Assembly: GCF_014203535.1 (NCBI RefSeq)
Contig: NZ_JACHJI010000009.1
Span: 124,001-188,000 of the forward strand
Direction of reading: 5' to 3'
Length of the DNA stretch: 64,000 bases
Source: Streptomyces griseomycini
GTDB taxonomy: Bacteria; Actinomycetota; Actinomycetes; Streptomycetales; Streptomycetaceae
In this document: in pieces, positions 1 to 9,271 of the stretch
Position numbering within the stretch: the first letter of the stretch is position 1
How the letters are laid out: each line of letters begins with the position of its first letter
Position numbers and translations under genes: made by a program
The notes under the pieces: generated by a model
What the model saw: only the letters and a program-made list of their open reading frames with translations
Databases searched by the model: none
What the model was told of the DNA's origin: nothing

Positions 1-30
1 CCCGTCGGAACCCTCCCCCCGGAGTCGCAG

Positions 31-900
31 GTGACCACCGCCGTAGCCGCCCCGTTCCGTTTCTTCGCCCTCCGGGTCGTGACGACGAGGCGGCTCGGCC
101 CGTCCCTCGTCCGGATCACCTTCGCGGGCCCCGAACTGCGGGACTTCCGTTCCGACGGACTCGACCAGTCCCTGTCGCTGTTCCTGCCGCACCCGGGCCA
201 GAGCGAGCCGGTCGTGCCGCTCGAGCTGGGCGAGGACTGGTGGCGGGGCTGGCGCGAACTGCCGGACGACGTCCGGGCGGTGATGCGGTCGTACACGCTC
301 CGGGAGTTGCGGACGGACTCCCGGGGGCGGACCACCGAGGTCGACATCGACTTCGTGCTGCACGGCATCGGACCGGACACCTCGCTCCGGGCCGGCCCCG
401 CCTCCCGCTGGGCGGCGGGGGCGAGCGCCGGCGACCGGGTGCTGCTGCTCGGCCCGGCGGTCGCGGACAACCGGGCGATCCGCTTCCGGCCGCCCGAGGA
501 CACCGACCTGGTCCTGATCTGGGCCGACGAGACCGCGCTACCCGCCACCGCCGCCGTCCTCGAGTCGCTGCCGGCCGGCACCCGCGCCCGGGTCTGGCTG
601 GAGGTGCCGCACTCCGGGGACGTCCACGACCTGGCCACCGAGGCCGACGCCGAGGTCACCTGGTTCGTGCGGGAGGGAGCGGACGCCGCCCAGGACTCCC
701 CCCTGGCCCTCGGCAGCCTCCGCGCCGACCGGCTCCCGCCCGCCGAGCGGCCGTACGTGTGGATCGCGGGCGAGTCCGGCTGCGTGAAGCGGCTGCGGCG
801 CGTCTTCGTGGACGAGCACGGGATCGACCGCCGCCGCGTGACGTTCGTGGGCTACTGGCGCCGCGGGATGACCGAGGAGCAGCTGCGCGAAGAGGGCTGA
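31..900 (+). CDS. desF: Siderophore-interacting FAD-binding reductase (DesF-like)
   Basis: A 289-residue protein of the siderophore-interacting (ViuB/YqjH-like) family. These cytoplasmic flavoproteins reduce ferric siderophore complexes so that iron is released. The N-terminal half fits the FAD-binding domain (a segment with RITFAGPEL near residue 30) and the C-terminal half fits the SIP NAD(P)H domain ending in YVWIAGES and FVGYWRRG. It sits just upstream of desABCD in the same direction, the place of desF in Streptomyces. The GTG at 31 has a modest GGAG upstream. The frame stays open to the window edge, so a start outside the window cannot be excluded. Confidence 0.85.
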   Translation: MTTAVAAPFRFFALRVVTTRRLGPSLVRITFAGPELRDFRSDGLDQSLSLFLPHPGQSEPVVPLELGEDWWRGWRELPDDVRAVMRSYTLRELRTDSRGRTTEVDIDFVLHGIGPDTSLRAGPASRWAAGASAGDRVLLLGPAVADNRAIRFRPPEDTDLVLIWADETALPATAAVLESLPAGTRARVWLEVPHSGDVHDLATEADAEVTWFVREGADAAQDSPLALGSLRADRLPPAERPYVWIAGESGCVKRLRRVFVDEHGIDRRRVTFVGYWRRGMTEEQLREEG

Positions 901-980
901 CCCCGCGGCGGGTCGGACCGCCGCACCCCTGGGGCCGGAGTGATCACGGTCACATCGGACCCGACCGGACCCCCCGTCAC

Positions 981-999
981 TTAGGTTAGGCTAGCCTAA
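981..999. promoter_or_regulatory. Iron box (DmdR/IdeR operator) upstream of desA
   Basis: TTAGGTTAGGCTAGCCTAA closely matches the actinobacterial iron box. It contains a perfect 14-bp palindrome, TTAGGCTAGCCTAA, at 986-999, preceded by an extra TTAGG half-repeat at 981-985. It lies about 80 bp before desA. DmdR1/IdeR repressors loaded with Fe(II) are known to bind such boxes and repress desABCD. That this site does so here is inferred from sequence and position. Confidence 0.92.
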
Positions 1000-1077
1000 G
1001 TAGCGCGACAGGCCGCCCCGCGGCCCCGGCCCACTCCCCACCCCGCACCGGACCGTCCCCACCGGAGGACCCCCACC

Positions 1078-2520
1078 ATGCGCTCGCACCTGCTCAACGA
1101 CACCACCGCGGAGCATTACCGTCGCTCCGTGACCGAAGGAGTCGAGCGGGTGGCCGCCAAACTCGCCACCACCGACCGGCCGTTCACCGGCGTCACGGTC
1201 GACGCCCTCTCCCCCCGGATCGACGAGATCGACCTCGACCGGCCGCTGCACGACACCACCGCGGTGCTGGACGAACTGGAGGACGTCTACCTCCGGGACG
1301 CGGTCTACTTCCACCACCCCCGCTACCTCGCCCACCTGAACTGCCCGGTCGTCATACCGGCGTTGCTCGGCGAGGCCGTGCTCTCCGCCGTCAACTCCTC
1401 CCTGGACACCTGGGACCAGTCGGCCGGCGGCACCCTCATCGAGCGCAAGCTCGTCGACTGGACCGCGCGGCGCATCGGACTCGGCCCGGCCGCCGACGGC
1501 GTGTTCACCTCCGGCGGCACCCAGTCCAACCTCCAGGCGCTGCTGCTGGCACGCGAGGAGGCCAAGACCGAGTCGCTCGCGAAACTGCGCGTCTTCGCCT
1601 CCGAGGTCAGCCACTTCAGCGTGCAGAAGTCCGCGAAGCTGCTCGGTCTCGGGCCGGACGCCGTGGTGCCGATCCCCGTCGACCACGACAAGCGGCTCCG
1701 GACGGTCGCCCTCGCCCGTGAGCTGGAGCGCTGCACCGGGGCGGGCCTGGTCCCCATGGCGGTCGTCGCCACCGCCGGCACCACCGACTTCGGCTCCATC
1801 GACCCGCTGCCCGAGATCGCCGAGCTGTGCGAGCGGTACGGCACCTGGATGCACGTGGACGCCGCCTACGGCTGCGGTCTGCTCGCCTCGCTGAAGCACC
1901 GGAACCGCATCGACGGCATCGAGCGCGCCGACTCCGTCACCGTCGACTACCACAAGTCCTTCTTCCAGCCGGTCAGTTCGTCCGCCGTGCTGGTCCGCGA
2001 CGCGGCCACGCTGCGGCACGCCACCTACCACGCGGAGTACCTCAACCCGCGCCGCATGGTGACCGAGCGCATCCCCAACCAGGTCGACAAGTCCCTGCAG
2101 ACCACCCGCCGGTTCGACGCGCTCAAGCTGTGGATGACGCTGCGCGTGATGGGCGCCGACGGCATCGGCCGGCTCTTCGACGAGGTGTGCGACCTGGCCG
2201 CCGAGGGCTTCGAGCTGCTCTCCGCCGACCCGCGCTTCGAGGTGGTCGTCGCGCCGAGCCTGTCCACGCTCGTCTTCCGCTACGTCCCGGCGGCCGTCAC
2301 CGACCCCGCCGAGACCGACCGGGCCAACCTCTACGCCCGCAAGGCCCTGTTCGCCTCCGGTGACGCGGTGGTCGCGGGCACCAAGGTCGCCGGGCGCCAC
2401 TACCTGAAGTTCACCCTGCTCAATCCCGAGACCACGACGGCCGACATCGCCGCCGTCCTCGACCTGATCGCCGGCCACGCCGAGCAGTACCTGGGAGAGT
2501 CCCTTGACCGCGCTTCCTGA
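1078..2520 (+). CDS. desA: Lysine decarboxylase for desferrioxamine synthesis (DesA)
   Basis: A 480-residue group II PLP-dependent decarboxylase that makes cadaverine from L-lysine, the first step of desferrioxamine synthesis. The PLP lysine is probably K293 in DYHKSFF, and HVDAAYG at about 259-265 is the usual cofactor-binding segment. The ATG at 1078 follows CCGGAGGACCCCCACC, a good ribosome binding site. It is the first gene of an operon with desBCD, driven from the iron-box promoter. The desB start lies inside its 3' end, which suggests translational coupling. Confidence 0.96.
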   Translation: MRSHLLNDTTAEHYRRSVTEGVERVAAKLATTDRPFTGVTVDALSPRIDEIDLDRPLHDTTAVLDELEDVYLRDAVYFHHPRYLAHLNCPVVIPALLGEAVLSAVNSSLDTWDQSAGGTLIERKLVDWTARRIGLGPAADGVFTSGGTQSNLQALLLAREEAKTESLAKLRVFASEVSHFSVQKSAKLLGLGPDAVVPIPVDHDKRLRTVALARELERCTGAGLVPMAVVATAGTTDFGSIDPLPEIAELCERYGTWMHVDAAYGCGLLASLKHRNRIDGIERADSVTVDYHKSFFQPVSSSAVLVRDAATLRHATYHAEYLNPRRMVTERIPNQVDKSLQTTRRFDALKLWMTLRVMGADGIGRLFDEVCDLAAEGFELLSADPRFEVVVAPSLSTLVFRYVPAAVTDPAETDRANLYARKALFASGDAVVAGTKVAGRHYLKFTLLNPETTTADIAAVLDLIAGHAEQYLGESLDRAS

Positions 2521-3793
2521 GTCCGCCACGACGTACGACTTCGTGGGGATCGGCCTCGGCCCCTTCAACCTCGGCCTCGCCTGCCTCACCGAGCCCATCG
2601 ACGAGCTCGACGGCGTCTTCCTGGAGTCCAAGCCGGACTTCGAGTGGCACGCCGGGATGTTCCTCGACGGCGCCCACCTGCAGACGCCGTTCATGTCGGA
2701 CCTGGTCACCCTCGCCGACCCGACGTCCCCGTACTCCTTCCTCAACTACCTGAAGGAGAAGGGCCGGCTGTACCCGTTCTACATCCGGGAGAACTTCTAC
2801 CCGCTGCGGATCGAGTACGACGACTACTGCCGCTGGGCCGCGGGCAAGCTGTCCAGCATCCGCTTCGGCACGACGGTCACCGAGGTGACCTACGACGAGG
2901 CCACCGAGCTGTACGCCGTGCACACGGCGGCCGGGGAGACCTACCGCGCCCGGCACCTGGTCCTCGGCACCGGCACCGTGCCGTTCGTCCCCGAGGCGTG
3001 CCGCGGCCTGGAGGGCGACCTCTTCCACAACGCGCAGTACGTGCACCGCAAGGCGGAGCTGCTCGGGAAGGAGTCGATCACGATCGTCGGCAGCGGGCAG
3101 AGCGCCGCCGAGATCTACCACGAGCTGCTCTCCGAGATCGACGTCCACGGTTACCGGCTCGACTGGGTCACCCGCTCCCCGCGGTTCTTCCCGCTGGAGT
3201 ACACCAAGCTGACCCTGGAGATGACCTCCCCGGACTACATCGACTACTTCCGCGCGCTGCCCGAGGAGACCCGCTACCGGCTGGAGAAGCAGCAGAAGGG
3301 CCTGTTCAAGGGCATCAACTCGGACCTGATCGACGCGATCTTCGACCTGCTGTACCAGAAGAACGTCGAGAGCCGCGGCCGCGGCGTCCCCACCCGGCTG
3401 CTCACCAACTCCTCGCTGACCTCCGCGCGGTACGAGGACGGCGGCTACACGCTCGGCTTCCACCAGGACGAGCAGGACAAGGACTTCGAGATCCGCACCG
3501 AGGGCCTGGTGCTGGCCACCGGCTACCACTACGAGCCGCCGGCCTTCCTCGACCCGATCCGCGACCGGCTCCGCTTCGACGGCCACGGCCGTTTCGACGT
3601 GACCCGCGACTACGCCATCGACGTGACCGGCCGGGGCGTCTTCCTGCAGAACGCCGGCGTGCACACGCACAGCATCACCAGCCCCGACCTGGGCATGGGC
3701 CCGTACCGCAACAGCTGCATCATCCGCGAGCTGCTCGGCACCGAGTACTACCCCGTCGAGAAGTCCATCGCGTTCCAGGAGTTCGCCGTATGA
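2504..3793 (+). CDS. desB: Cadaverine N-hydroxylase (DesB)
   Basis: A 429-residue FAD/NADPH monooxygenase of the lysine/ornithine N-hydroxylase family. It hydroxylates cadaverine to N-hydroxycadaverine. The N-terminal FAD motif is GIGLGPFNLG at about residues 15-24, and the NADPH motif GSGQSAAE lies near residue 200. The start is a TTG at 2504 with GGGAGAG just upstream, overlapping the end of desA by 17 nt. The stop overlaps the desC start as ATGA. The length is normal for the family. Confidence 0.95.
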   Translation: MTALPESATTYDFVGIGLGPFNLGLACLTEPIDELDGVFLESKPDFEWHAGMFLDGAHLQTPFMSDLVTLADPTSPYSFLNYLKEKGRLYPFYIRENFYPLRIEYDDYCRWAAGKLSSIRFGTTVTEVTYDEATELYAVHTAAGETYRARHLVLGTGTVPFVPEACRGLEGDLFHNAQYVHRKAELLGKESITIVGSGQSAAEIYHELLSEIDVHGYRLDWVTRSPRFFPLEYTKLTLEMTSPDYIDYFRALPEETRYRLEKQQKGLFKGINSDLIDAIFDLLYQKNVESRGRGVPTRLLTNSSLTSARYEDGGYTLGFHQDEQDKDFEIRTEGLVLATGYHYEPPAFLDPIRDRLRFDGHGRFDVTRDYAIDVTGRGVFLQNAGVHTHSITSPDLGMGPYRNSCIIRELLGTEYYPVEKSIAFQEFAV

Positions 3794-4371
3794 GCACCCG
3801 CGACACCGGATCCGGGCACACCGGCTTCAAGAACGAGCTCGGCACGTTCACCGTCCGCCCGCTCGACCCGCTGACCGACGCCGAGCTGCTGCACCGCTGG
3901 GTCACCGACCCGAAGGCCGCGTTCTGGATGATGCAGGACGCGAAGCTCCAGGACGTCGAGCGCGAGTACATGAGGATCGCGGCCGACGAGCACCACCACG
4001 CCTGCCTCGGGCTGCACGACGGCGAGCCCGCCTTCCTCATGGAGTGGTACGACCCCGCCCACCGCGAGCTGGTCGGCCTGTACGAACCGGAGCCCGGGGA
4101 CGTCGGCATGCACTTCCTGGTCGCGCCCACCGACACCCCGCTGCACGGCTTCACCCGTTCCGTCATCACCGCCGTGATGGCGCACCTGTTCGACGACCCG
4201 GCGACCCGGCGCGTCGTCGTCGAACCGGACGTGTCCAACAAGGCGGTGCACGCCCTGAACGAAGCCGTGGGCTTCGTCCCCGCACGCGAGATCGACAAGC
4301 CGGAGAAGAGGGCCTTGCTGAGCTTCTGCACCCGCGAACAGTTCACCGCGGCCACGGGGGTGGGCGCATGA
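3790..4371 (+). CDS. desC: Acyl-CoA-dependent N-acyltransferase (DesC)
   Basis: A 193-residue GNAT-fold acyltransferase of the siderophore (IucB/RhbD-like) group. It acylates N-hydroxycadaverine with succinyl- or acetyl-CoA to give the hydroxamate building blocks. It has the family's tryptophan- and histidine-rich core (MEWYDP near residue 85, DVGMHFLVAP near 105) and a typical C-terminal GNAT segment (NEAVGFVPAREI). It starts in the ATGA overlap with desB and its TGA overlaps the desD ATG, so the three genes are probably co-translated. Confidence 0.93.
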   Translation: MSTRDTGSGHTGFKNELGTFTVRPLDPLTDAELLHRWVTDPKAAFWMMQDAKLQDVEREYMRIAADEHHHACLGLHDGEPAFLMEWYDPAHRELVGLYEPEPGDVGMHFLVAPTDTPLHGFTRSVITAVMAHLFDDPATRRVVVEPDVSNKAVHALNEAVGFVPAREIDKPEKRALLSFCTREQFTAATGVGA

Positions 4372-6143
4372 GCCCCGCCGACGCCGTCTCCCACCTCACC
4401 CCCGAGCGCTGGGAGCGGGCCAACCGCCTGCTGATCCGCAAGGCGCTCGCCGAGTTCGCGCACGAGCGGCTGATCACCCCGGAGGAGACGGGTGCGGGCT
4501 CCTACGCCGTCCGCAGCGACGACGGCCTGACCCGGTACCGCTTCACCGCCGTCCGCCGGGCGCTGGACCACTGGCAGGTGGACGCCGACTCCATCGTCCG
4601 CCACCGCGGGGACGAGGAACTCCCGCTCGCCGCCCTGGACTTCTTCATCGAGCTGCAGAAGTCGCTGGGGCTGAGCGACGAGATCCTCCCGGTGTACCTG
4701 GAGGAGATCTCCTCCACCCTCTCCGGCACCTGCTACAAGCTCGCCAAGCCGCGGGTCACCTCCGCCGAACTGGCGCGGAGCGACGACTTCCAGGCCGTCG
4801 AGAGCGGCATGACCGAGGGCCACCCCTGCTTCGTCGCCAACAACGGGCGGCTCGGCTTCGGCGTCCACGAGTACCTGGCGTACGCACCGGAGACGGCGAG
4901 CCCCGTGAAGCTGGTGTGGCTGGCCGCGCACCGTTCGCGGGCCGCGTTCACGGCCGGCGCCGGCATCGAGTACGAGTCGTTCCTGCACGGCGAGCTGGGC
5001 GAGGAGACCGTCGAGCGGTTCCACGGCGTCCTGCGCGGGCAGGGGCTCGACCCCGCCGACTACCTCCTCGTCCCCGTGCACCCCTGGCAGTGGTGGAACA
5101 AGCTGTCCGTCACCTTCGCCGCCGAGGTCGCGCGCAGGCACCTGGTCTGCCTGGGCGAGGGCGACGACGAGTACCTGGCCCAGCAGTCCATCCGGACCTT
5201 CTTCAACACCTCGCACCCCGAGAAGCACTACGTGAAGACGGCGCTGTCCGTCCTCAACATGGGCTTCATGCGCGGGCTGTCCGCCGCCTACATGGAGGCG
5301 ACCCCGGCGATCAACGACTGGCTGGCCCAGCTGATCGAGAACGACCCGGTGCTGCGGTCGACGGGCCTGACGATCATCCGGGAGCGGGCGGCGGTCGGCT
5401 ACCGGCACCTGGAGTACGAGCAGGCGACCGACCGTTACTCGCCGTACCGGAAGATGCTGGCGGCGCTGTGGCGGGAGAGCCCGGTGTCCTCGCTCGAGGA
5501 CGGCGAGACCCTGGCCACCATGGCGTCGCTCGTCCACGTCGACTACGAGGGGAAGTCCTTCGCGGGCGCGCTGATCGAGCGGTCGGGGCTCGCGCCGGCC
5601 GAGTGGCTGCGGCGCTACCTGCGCGCCTACTACGTCCCGCTGCTGCACAGCTTCTACGCCTACGACCTGGTGTACATGCCGCACGGCGAGAACGTCATCC
5701 TGGTCCTGGAGGACGGCGTGGTGCGGCGGGCGGTCTACAAGGACATCGCCGAGGAGATCGCGGTGATGGACCCGGACGCGGTGCTGCCGCCGGAGGTCTC
5801 CCGGATCCGCGTGGAGGTCCCGGACGACCAGAAGCTGCTGTCGGTCTTCACGGACGTCTTCGACTGCTTCTTCCGCTTCCTGGCCGCGAACCTCGCCACC
5901 GAGGGGGTCCTGGACGAGGACGGCTTCTGGCGCACGGTCGCGGAGGTCACCCGCGAGTACCAGGCGTCGGTGCCGGAGCTCGCCGACAAGTTCGCCCAGT
6001 ACGACGTGTTCGCCCCCGAGTTCGCGCTGTCCTGCCTCAACCGGCTCCAGCTGCGCAACAACCGCCAGATGGTGGACCTCGCGGACCCGTCCGGCGCGCT
6101 CCAGCTGGTCGGCACCCTGAAGAACCCCCTCGCGGGGCTCTGA
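4368..6143 (+). CDS. desD: NIS synthetase for desferrioxamine assembly (DesD)
   Basis: A 591-residue IucA/IucC-family NRPS-independent siderophore synthetase. It uses ATP to oligomerise and cyclise N-hydroxy-N-succinylcadaverine into desferrioxamine E and related products. Family features include PVHPWQWWNK at about 230-240, the segment KTALSVLNMGF, and the C-terminal acid-rich FerR-like fold. The ATG at 4368 overlaps the desC stop by 4 nt. It is the last gene of the iron-regulated operon and is followed by a strong hairpin. Confidence 0.95.
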   Translation: MSPADAVSHLTPERWERANRLLIRKALAEFAHERLITPEETGAGSYAVRSDDGLTRYRFTAVRRALDHWQVDADSIVRHRGDEELPLAALDFFIELQKSLGLSDEILPVYLEEISSTLSGTCYKLAKPRVTSAELARSDDFQAVESGMTEGHPCFVANNGRLGFGVHEYLAYAPETASPVKLVWLAAHRSRAAFTAGAGIEYESFLHGELGEETVERFHGVLRGQGLDPADYLLVPVHPWQWWNKLSVTFAAEVARRHLVCLGEGDDEYLAQQSIRTFFNTSHPEKHYVKTALSVLNMGFMRGLSAAYMEATPAINDWLAQLIENDPVLRSTGLTIIRERAAVGYRHLEYEQATDRYSPYRKMLAALWRESPVSSLEDGETLATMASLVHVDYEGKSFAGALIERSGLAPAEWLRRYLRAYYVPLLHSFYAYDLVYMPHGENVILVLEDGVVRRAVYKDIAEEIAVMDPDAVLPPEVSRIRVEVPDDQKLLSVFTDVFDCFFRFLAANLATEGVLDEDGFWRTVAEVTREYQASVPELADKFAQYDVFAPEFALSCLNRLQLRNNRQMVDLADPSGALQLVGTLKNPLAGL

Positions 6144-6178
6144 CCCACGGGCCCGCGGACGGACGGGCCCACGGACGG

Positions 6179-6215
6179 ACGGGCACCCCGGAGTACGGTC
6201 CTCCGGGGTGCCCGT
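6179..6215. terminator. Hairpin terminator between convergent desD and hexA
   Basis: A perfect 15-bp inverted repeat (arms 6179-6193 and 6201-6215) with a 7-nt loop lies 35 nt after the desD stop and 20 nt from the hexA stop. It can end transcription from both sides. No long T-run follows, as is usual in Streptomyces. Confidence 0.85.
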
Positions 6216-6234
6216 CGGTGTTCTCCGTTCCCTG

Positions 6235-7875
6235 CTACGCGGCCGGCCAGGGCACCTGCGGGGACTTGTGGTAGCCGATCCCCATCGCGTCCCAGCGCGG
6301 CCCCTGCTCCGCGAGCCGCACCCGGTAGTCCTCCCAGTCGTGCGTGGCCGCGGGGGACCAGCCCAGCTCGGCCACTCCCGGCAGCCGCGGGAAGGCCATG
6401 TACTCGAGGTGGGCGGAGTTCTCGAGGGTCTCCGTCCACAGCGGCGCCTCGACCCCCCTCACCGCGGACGCGGGCACGCCCTCGAGGTACGCCCCCGGGT
6501 CCCAGTCGTAGGACCGCCGCACCTCGACGTACCCGGCCCAGGACAGCCCCAGCGGGGTGTCCTCGTCGTACTTCATGTCGAGGTAGCTCCGGTCGGCCGG
6601 GGAGAGGATCAGCCCGGTGCCGTTCCGGGCGGCCTCGGCGACCTGCTCCTTCTCCCGGGCGCCGGTGCCGTCCAGGCCCCAGTACTGGGCGAGGGCCCCT
6701 TCGGCCGGGTTCGCGCCGGTGAGCTGGTGCCAGCCGATCACGGTCTTGCCGTACTCCGCGACGATCGGCTGCACCCGGTCCATGAACTCCACGTAGTCCT
6801 CGTGCGGGGTGGAGTGCGCCTCGTCGCCGCCGATGTGGAGGTAGCGGCCGGGGGTGAGCGCGGCCAGCTCGCGCACCACGTCGTCGACGAAGTCGTACGT
6901 GACCTCCTTGCCGACGCACAGCGAGCTGAAGCCGACCTCGGTGCCGGTGTAGAGCGGGGGCGCCACGCCGTCGCAGTTCAGCTCGGCGTAGGAGGCGAGG
7001 GCCGCGTTGGTGTGGCCCGGCATGTCGATCTCGGGGACGACCTCCAGGTGGCGGGCGGCCGCGTGGCGGACGATCTCCCGGTAGTCGGCCTTGGTGTAGT
7101 GGCCGCCGGGGCCGCCGCCGACCTCGGTGGAGCCGCCGTGGGTGGTCAGGCGCGGCCAGGAGTCGACGGCGATGCGCCAGCCCTGGTCGTCGCTGAGGTG
7201 CAGGTGCAGTTTGTTGATCTTGTACAGGGCGAGCTGGTCGATGTAGCGCTTGACCTCGTCGACGCCGAAGAAGTGCCGGGAGACGTCCAGCATGGCGCCG
7301 CGCCAGGCGTAGCGCGGGGTGTCCTCGATGGTGCCGCCCGCGACCAGCCAGGGGCCGCGCTGCACGGTGTCCTTCTCGACGGCCGCGGGGAGCAGCTGAC
7401 GCAGGGTCTGGACGCCGTGGAAGAGGCCGGCGGGCTCCGCGGCGGTGAGGGTGACGCCCGAGCGTCCGCTGTCCAGGCGATAGCCCTCCGCGCCGTACGG
7501 GCCCTTCGCGAGGCGGAGCCGGATGCCTCCCCCGCCGTGCTCGGTGACCGGCAGCCGGTAGCCGGTGGAGGGCCGCAGGACGTCCGCGAGGTACTCGCCG
7601 ACGCGGCGGGCCTCGCGGGAGCCGTCGACCCGGATGCGGGTGTGCTCGGTGATGCGGTACGGGGATCCGCCCGGGGCCACCGAGGCGGGGGCCGGGATCA
7701 CCCGGTCGAGCGGGACCGGGTCGGCCGGGCCCCGGCCGTGGTGCGCCCGTGCGGGATCCGCTCCCACGGGGCTCGCCCCCACCGTGAGGGCCCCGACCGC
7801 CGCGACCAGCAGCAGGGACCCGAGCAGCCGGGTGGTGCGGGGAGCCGTTCGGTGGTGCCGTCGTTGCCGTCTCAC
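6235..7875 (-). CDS. hexA: Secreted beta-N-acetylhexosaminidase, GH20
   Basis: A 546-residue GH20 enzyme that releases GlcNAc from chitobiose and chitin oligomers outside the cell. The catalytic pair is D351-E352 in HIGGDEAH. A GH20 N-terminal domain precedes the TIM barrel (HLHLSDDQGWR at about 222-232). The N-terminus has a twin-arginine-like basic stretch and a hydrophobic core (LLGSLLLVAAVGAL), so it is exported. The GTG at 7875 was chosen because AAGGGAG lies 5 nt upstream; the frame extends further up without a better site. A DasR-type operator sits about 55 bp upstream, linking it to GlcNAc control. Confidence 0.93.
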   Translation of the reverse strand: MRRQRRHHRTAPRTTRLLGSLLLVAAVGALTVGASPVGADPARAHHGRGPADPVPLDRVIPAPASVAPGGSPYRITEHTRIRVDGSREARRVGEYLADVLRPSTGYRLPVTEHGGGGIRLRLAKGPYGAEGYRLDSGRSGVTLTAAEPAGLFHGVQTLRQLLPAAVEKDTVQRGPWLVAGGTIEDTPRYAWRGAMLDVSRHFFGVDEVKRYIDQLALYKINKLHLHLSDDQGWRIAVDSWPRLTTHGGSTEVGGGPGGHYTKADYREIVRHAAARHLEVVPEIDMPGHTNAALASYAELNCDGVAPPLYTGTEVGFSSLCVGKEVTYDFVDDVVRELAALTPGRYLHIGGDEAHSTPHEDYVEFMDRVQPIVAEYGKTVIGWHQLTGANPAEGALAQYWGLDGTGAREKEQVAEAARNGTGLILSPADRSYLDMKYDEDTPLGLSWAGYVEVRRSYDWDPGAYLEGVPASAVRGVEAPLWTETLENSAHLEYMAFPRLPGVAELGWSPAATHDWEDYRVRLAEQGPRWDAMGIGYHKSPQVPWPAA

Positions 7876-7930
7876 ACGTACTCCCTTCGTCTGTTCCGTG
7901 CCAACTCCCTTGCTCCGCAAGGGAAATCGG

Positions 7931-7946
7931 ACGGGTCTAGACCACT
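7931..7946. promoter_or_regulatory. DasR-type operator (dre) between hexA and the DUF4429 gene
   Basis: ACGGGTCTAGACCACT matches the dre consensus ACTGGTCTAGACCACT with one mismatch and keeps the palindromic core GGTCTAGACC. It lies upstream of hexA (minus strand) and 30 bp before the plus-strand DUF4429 gene. DasR is the GntR-family regulator of GlcNAc and chitin use in Streptomyces. Binding here is inferred. Confidence 0.85.
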
Positions 7947-7976
7947 ATCCCGCAGAACCGGTGAAACAATCACCCC

Positions 7977-8888
7977 ATGGCGGAAATCATCCAGAAGGAC
8001 GGCACCTGGACCTTCGACGGGGACGCGTTGCGCCTGACTCCCGGGCGGGACAAGAACGTCGGCCTGCTGCGCAGGACCCTGGGTGAACTGGCGGTGCCCC
8101 TGGAGGCGTTGGCGGGGATCTCGTTCGAGCAGGGCAAGAAGGCGGGGCGGCTGAGGCTGCGGCTGCGCGACGGCGCCGATCCGCTGCTGCACGCGACCGG
8201 CGGCCGGCTCACCGAGCCGCACGACCCGTACCAGCTGATCGTCGAGTCCGACCGCTACGGAGTCGCCGAGTACTTCACGGAGGAGGTCCGCAACGCCCTG
8301 CTGCTGGACCAGGTCCCCTCCGACCCGGTCGACGGGTACCTGCTGCCCGGCCCGTCCGTGCCGCTGTCCGTGTCCGCCGGGGACGGCACGGCGAGCTTCG
8401 ACGGCGAGCGCGTCCGCCTGGAGTGGAACTGGAAGACGGAGGACGCCAAGGCCGCCGCCGGCGCCCGCACGCTCGCGCTGGCCGACATCACCGCCGTGGA
8501 GTGGCAGCCGGCGGTCGGCCTGGAGAACGGCCACCTCCGCTTCACCGTGCGCAGCGCCCCCACCAAGGCCCCGGCCAAGTACGACCCCAACGCGGTGGAG
8601 CTGTGGGGCTTCAAGAAGGACCCGCTGATGGCGCTCGTCGCCGCCGCCGTCCAGGTGCGCCTGCCCCACCCGGCCGTCCGGGACGCCGCCGGGAGCGTCG
8701 CCGCGGGCGAGCCGCCGGCGGACCCCGGGGCCGTCGGCGCGCCCGCCGCGGCTCCCGCCCCCGCCGCCGAGCACGATCACGACGCCCTGCTGCGCCGGCT
8801 GCGGGAGCTGGGCGAGCTGCACCGTTCCGGGGTGCTGACGGACGAGGAGTTCACCCTGGCCAAGCAGGCGATCCTCAAGCGCATGTAA
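7977..8888 (+). CDS. DUF4429 protein with C-terminal SHOCT motif
   Basis: A 303-residue cytoplasmic protein with two related beta-rich halves (about 1-110 and 130-225). Each half begins with a D-G-x-x-x-W/F type segment typical of DUF4429. An alanine/proline linker follows, then a C-terminal SHOCT-like helix pair (LLRRLRELGELHRSGVLTDEEF...KQAILKRM). SHOCT motifs are short oligomerisation modules. No catalytic residues are apparent. The ATG at 7977 has no clear Shine-Dalgarno sequence, so the transcript may be nearly leaderless. It is divergent from hexA and shares the dre-containing intergenic region. Confidence 0.8.
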   Translation: MAEIIQKDGTWTFDGDALRLTPGRDKNVGLLRRTLGELAVPLEALAGISFEQGKKAGRLRLRLRDGADPLLHATGGRLTEPHDPYQLIVESDRYGVAEYFTEEVRNALLLDQVPSDPVDGYLLPGPSVPLSVSAGDGTASFDGERVRLEWNWKTEDAKAAAGARTLALADITAVEWQPAVGLENGHLRFTVRSAPTKAPAKYDPNAVELWGFKKDPLMALVAAAVQVRLPHPAVRDAAGSVAAGEPPADPGAVGAPAAAPAPAAEHDHDALLRRLRELGELHRSGVLTDEEFTLAKQAILKRM

Positions 8889-8961
8889 AGGCGCCGCCCG
8901 GTCCTGCCCGGAATCGGGCACGTTTCTTGCGAAACCGCCGCCGGTGCCTCAGGATCAACGG

Positions 8962-9219
8962 GTGCACGACGAACTTGTTGATCACCTGACGCGGTCCACG
9001 CCCCTCAGCCGGGGCGAGGCGCTGCGCGTGGTCCAGGACGTGCTCGCCTACTTCGACGAGACGACCGAGGAGTACGTCCGTCGCCGCCACCGCGAGCTCC
9101 AGGCCCAGGGCCTGGTGAACGCGACGATCTTCGAACGGATCGAGGCGGACCTCAGATACCGCGCCGTGGCCCCGCCCGAGCTCTCGCTCCGGCAGCTGCG
9201 CCGCATCGTGTACGGCTGA
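8962..9219 (+). CDS. Conserved small helical protein
   Basis: About 85 residues, all predicted helical, charged, and without signal or membrane segments. Conserved-looking parts are RSTPLSRGEALRVVQDVL and the C-terminal LRQLRRIVYG. The GTG at 8962 is preferred because CAGGA lies about 7 nt upstream; a GTG at 8944 in the same frame would add 6 residues. It lies 74 nt after the DUF4429 gene and 52 nt before glmS in the same direction, so co-transcription with glmS is possible. I do not assign a function. Confidence 0.7.
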   Translation: MHDELVDHLTRSTPLSRGEALRVVQDVLAYFDETTEEYVRRRHRELQAQGLVNATIFERIEADLRYRAVAPPELSLRQLRRIVYG

Positions 9220-9271
9220 CCCTCCGCGGCCACCGTCCACAGCCACCGCCTACACCTAGGAACACACCCAC

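Noticed and set aside
1..6143. The desferrioxamine genes as a novel cluster
   Set aside because: They are the well-known desABCD operon of Streptomyces.
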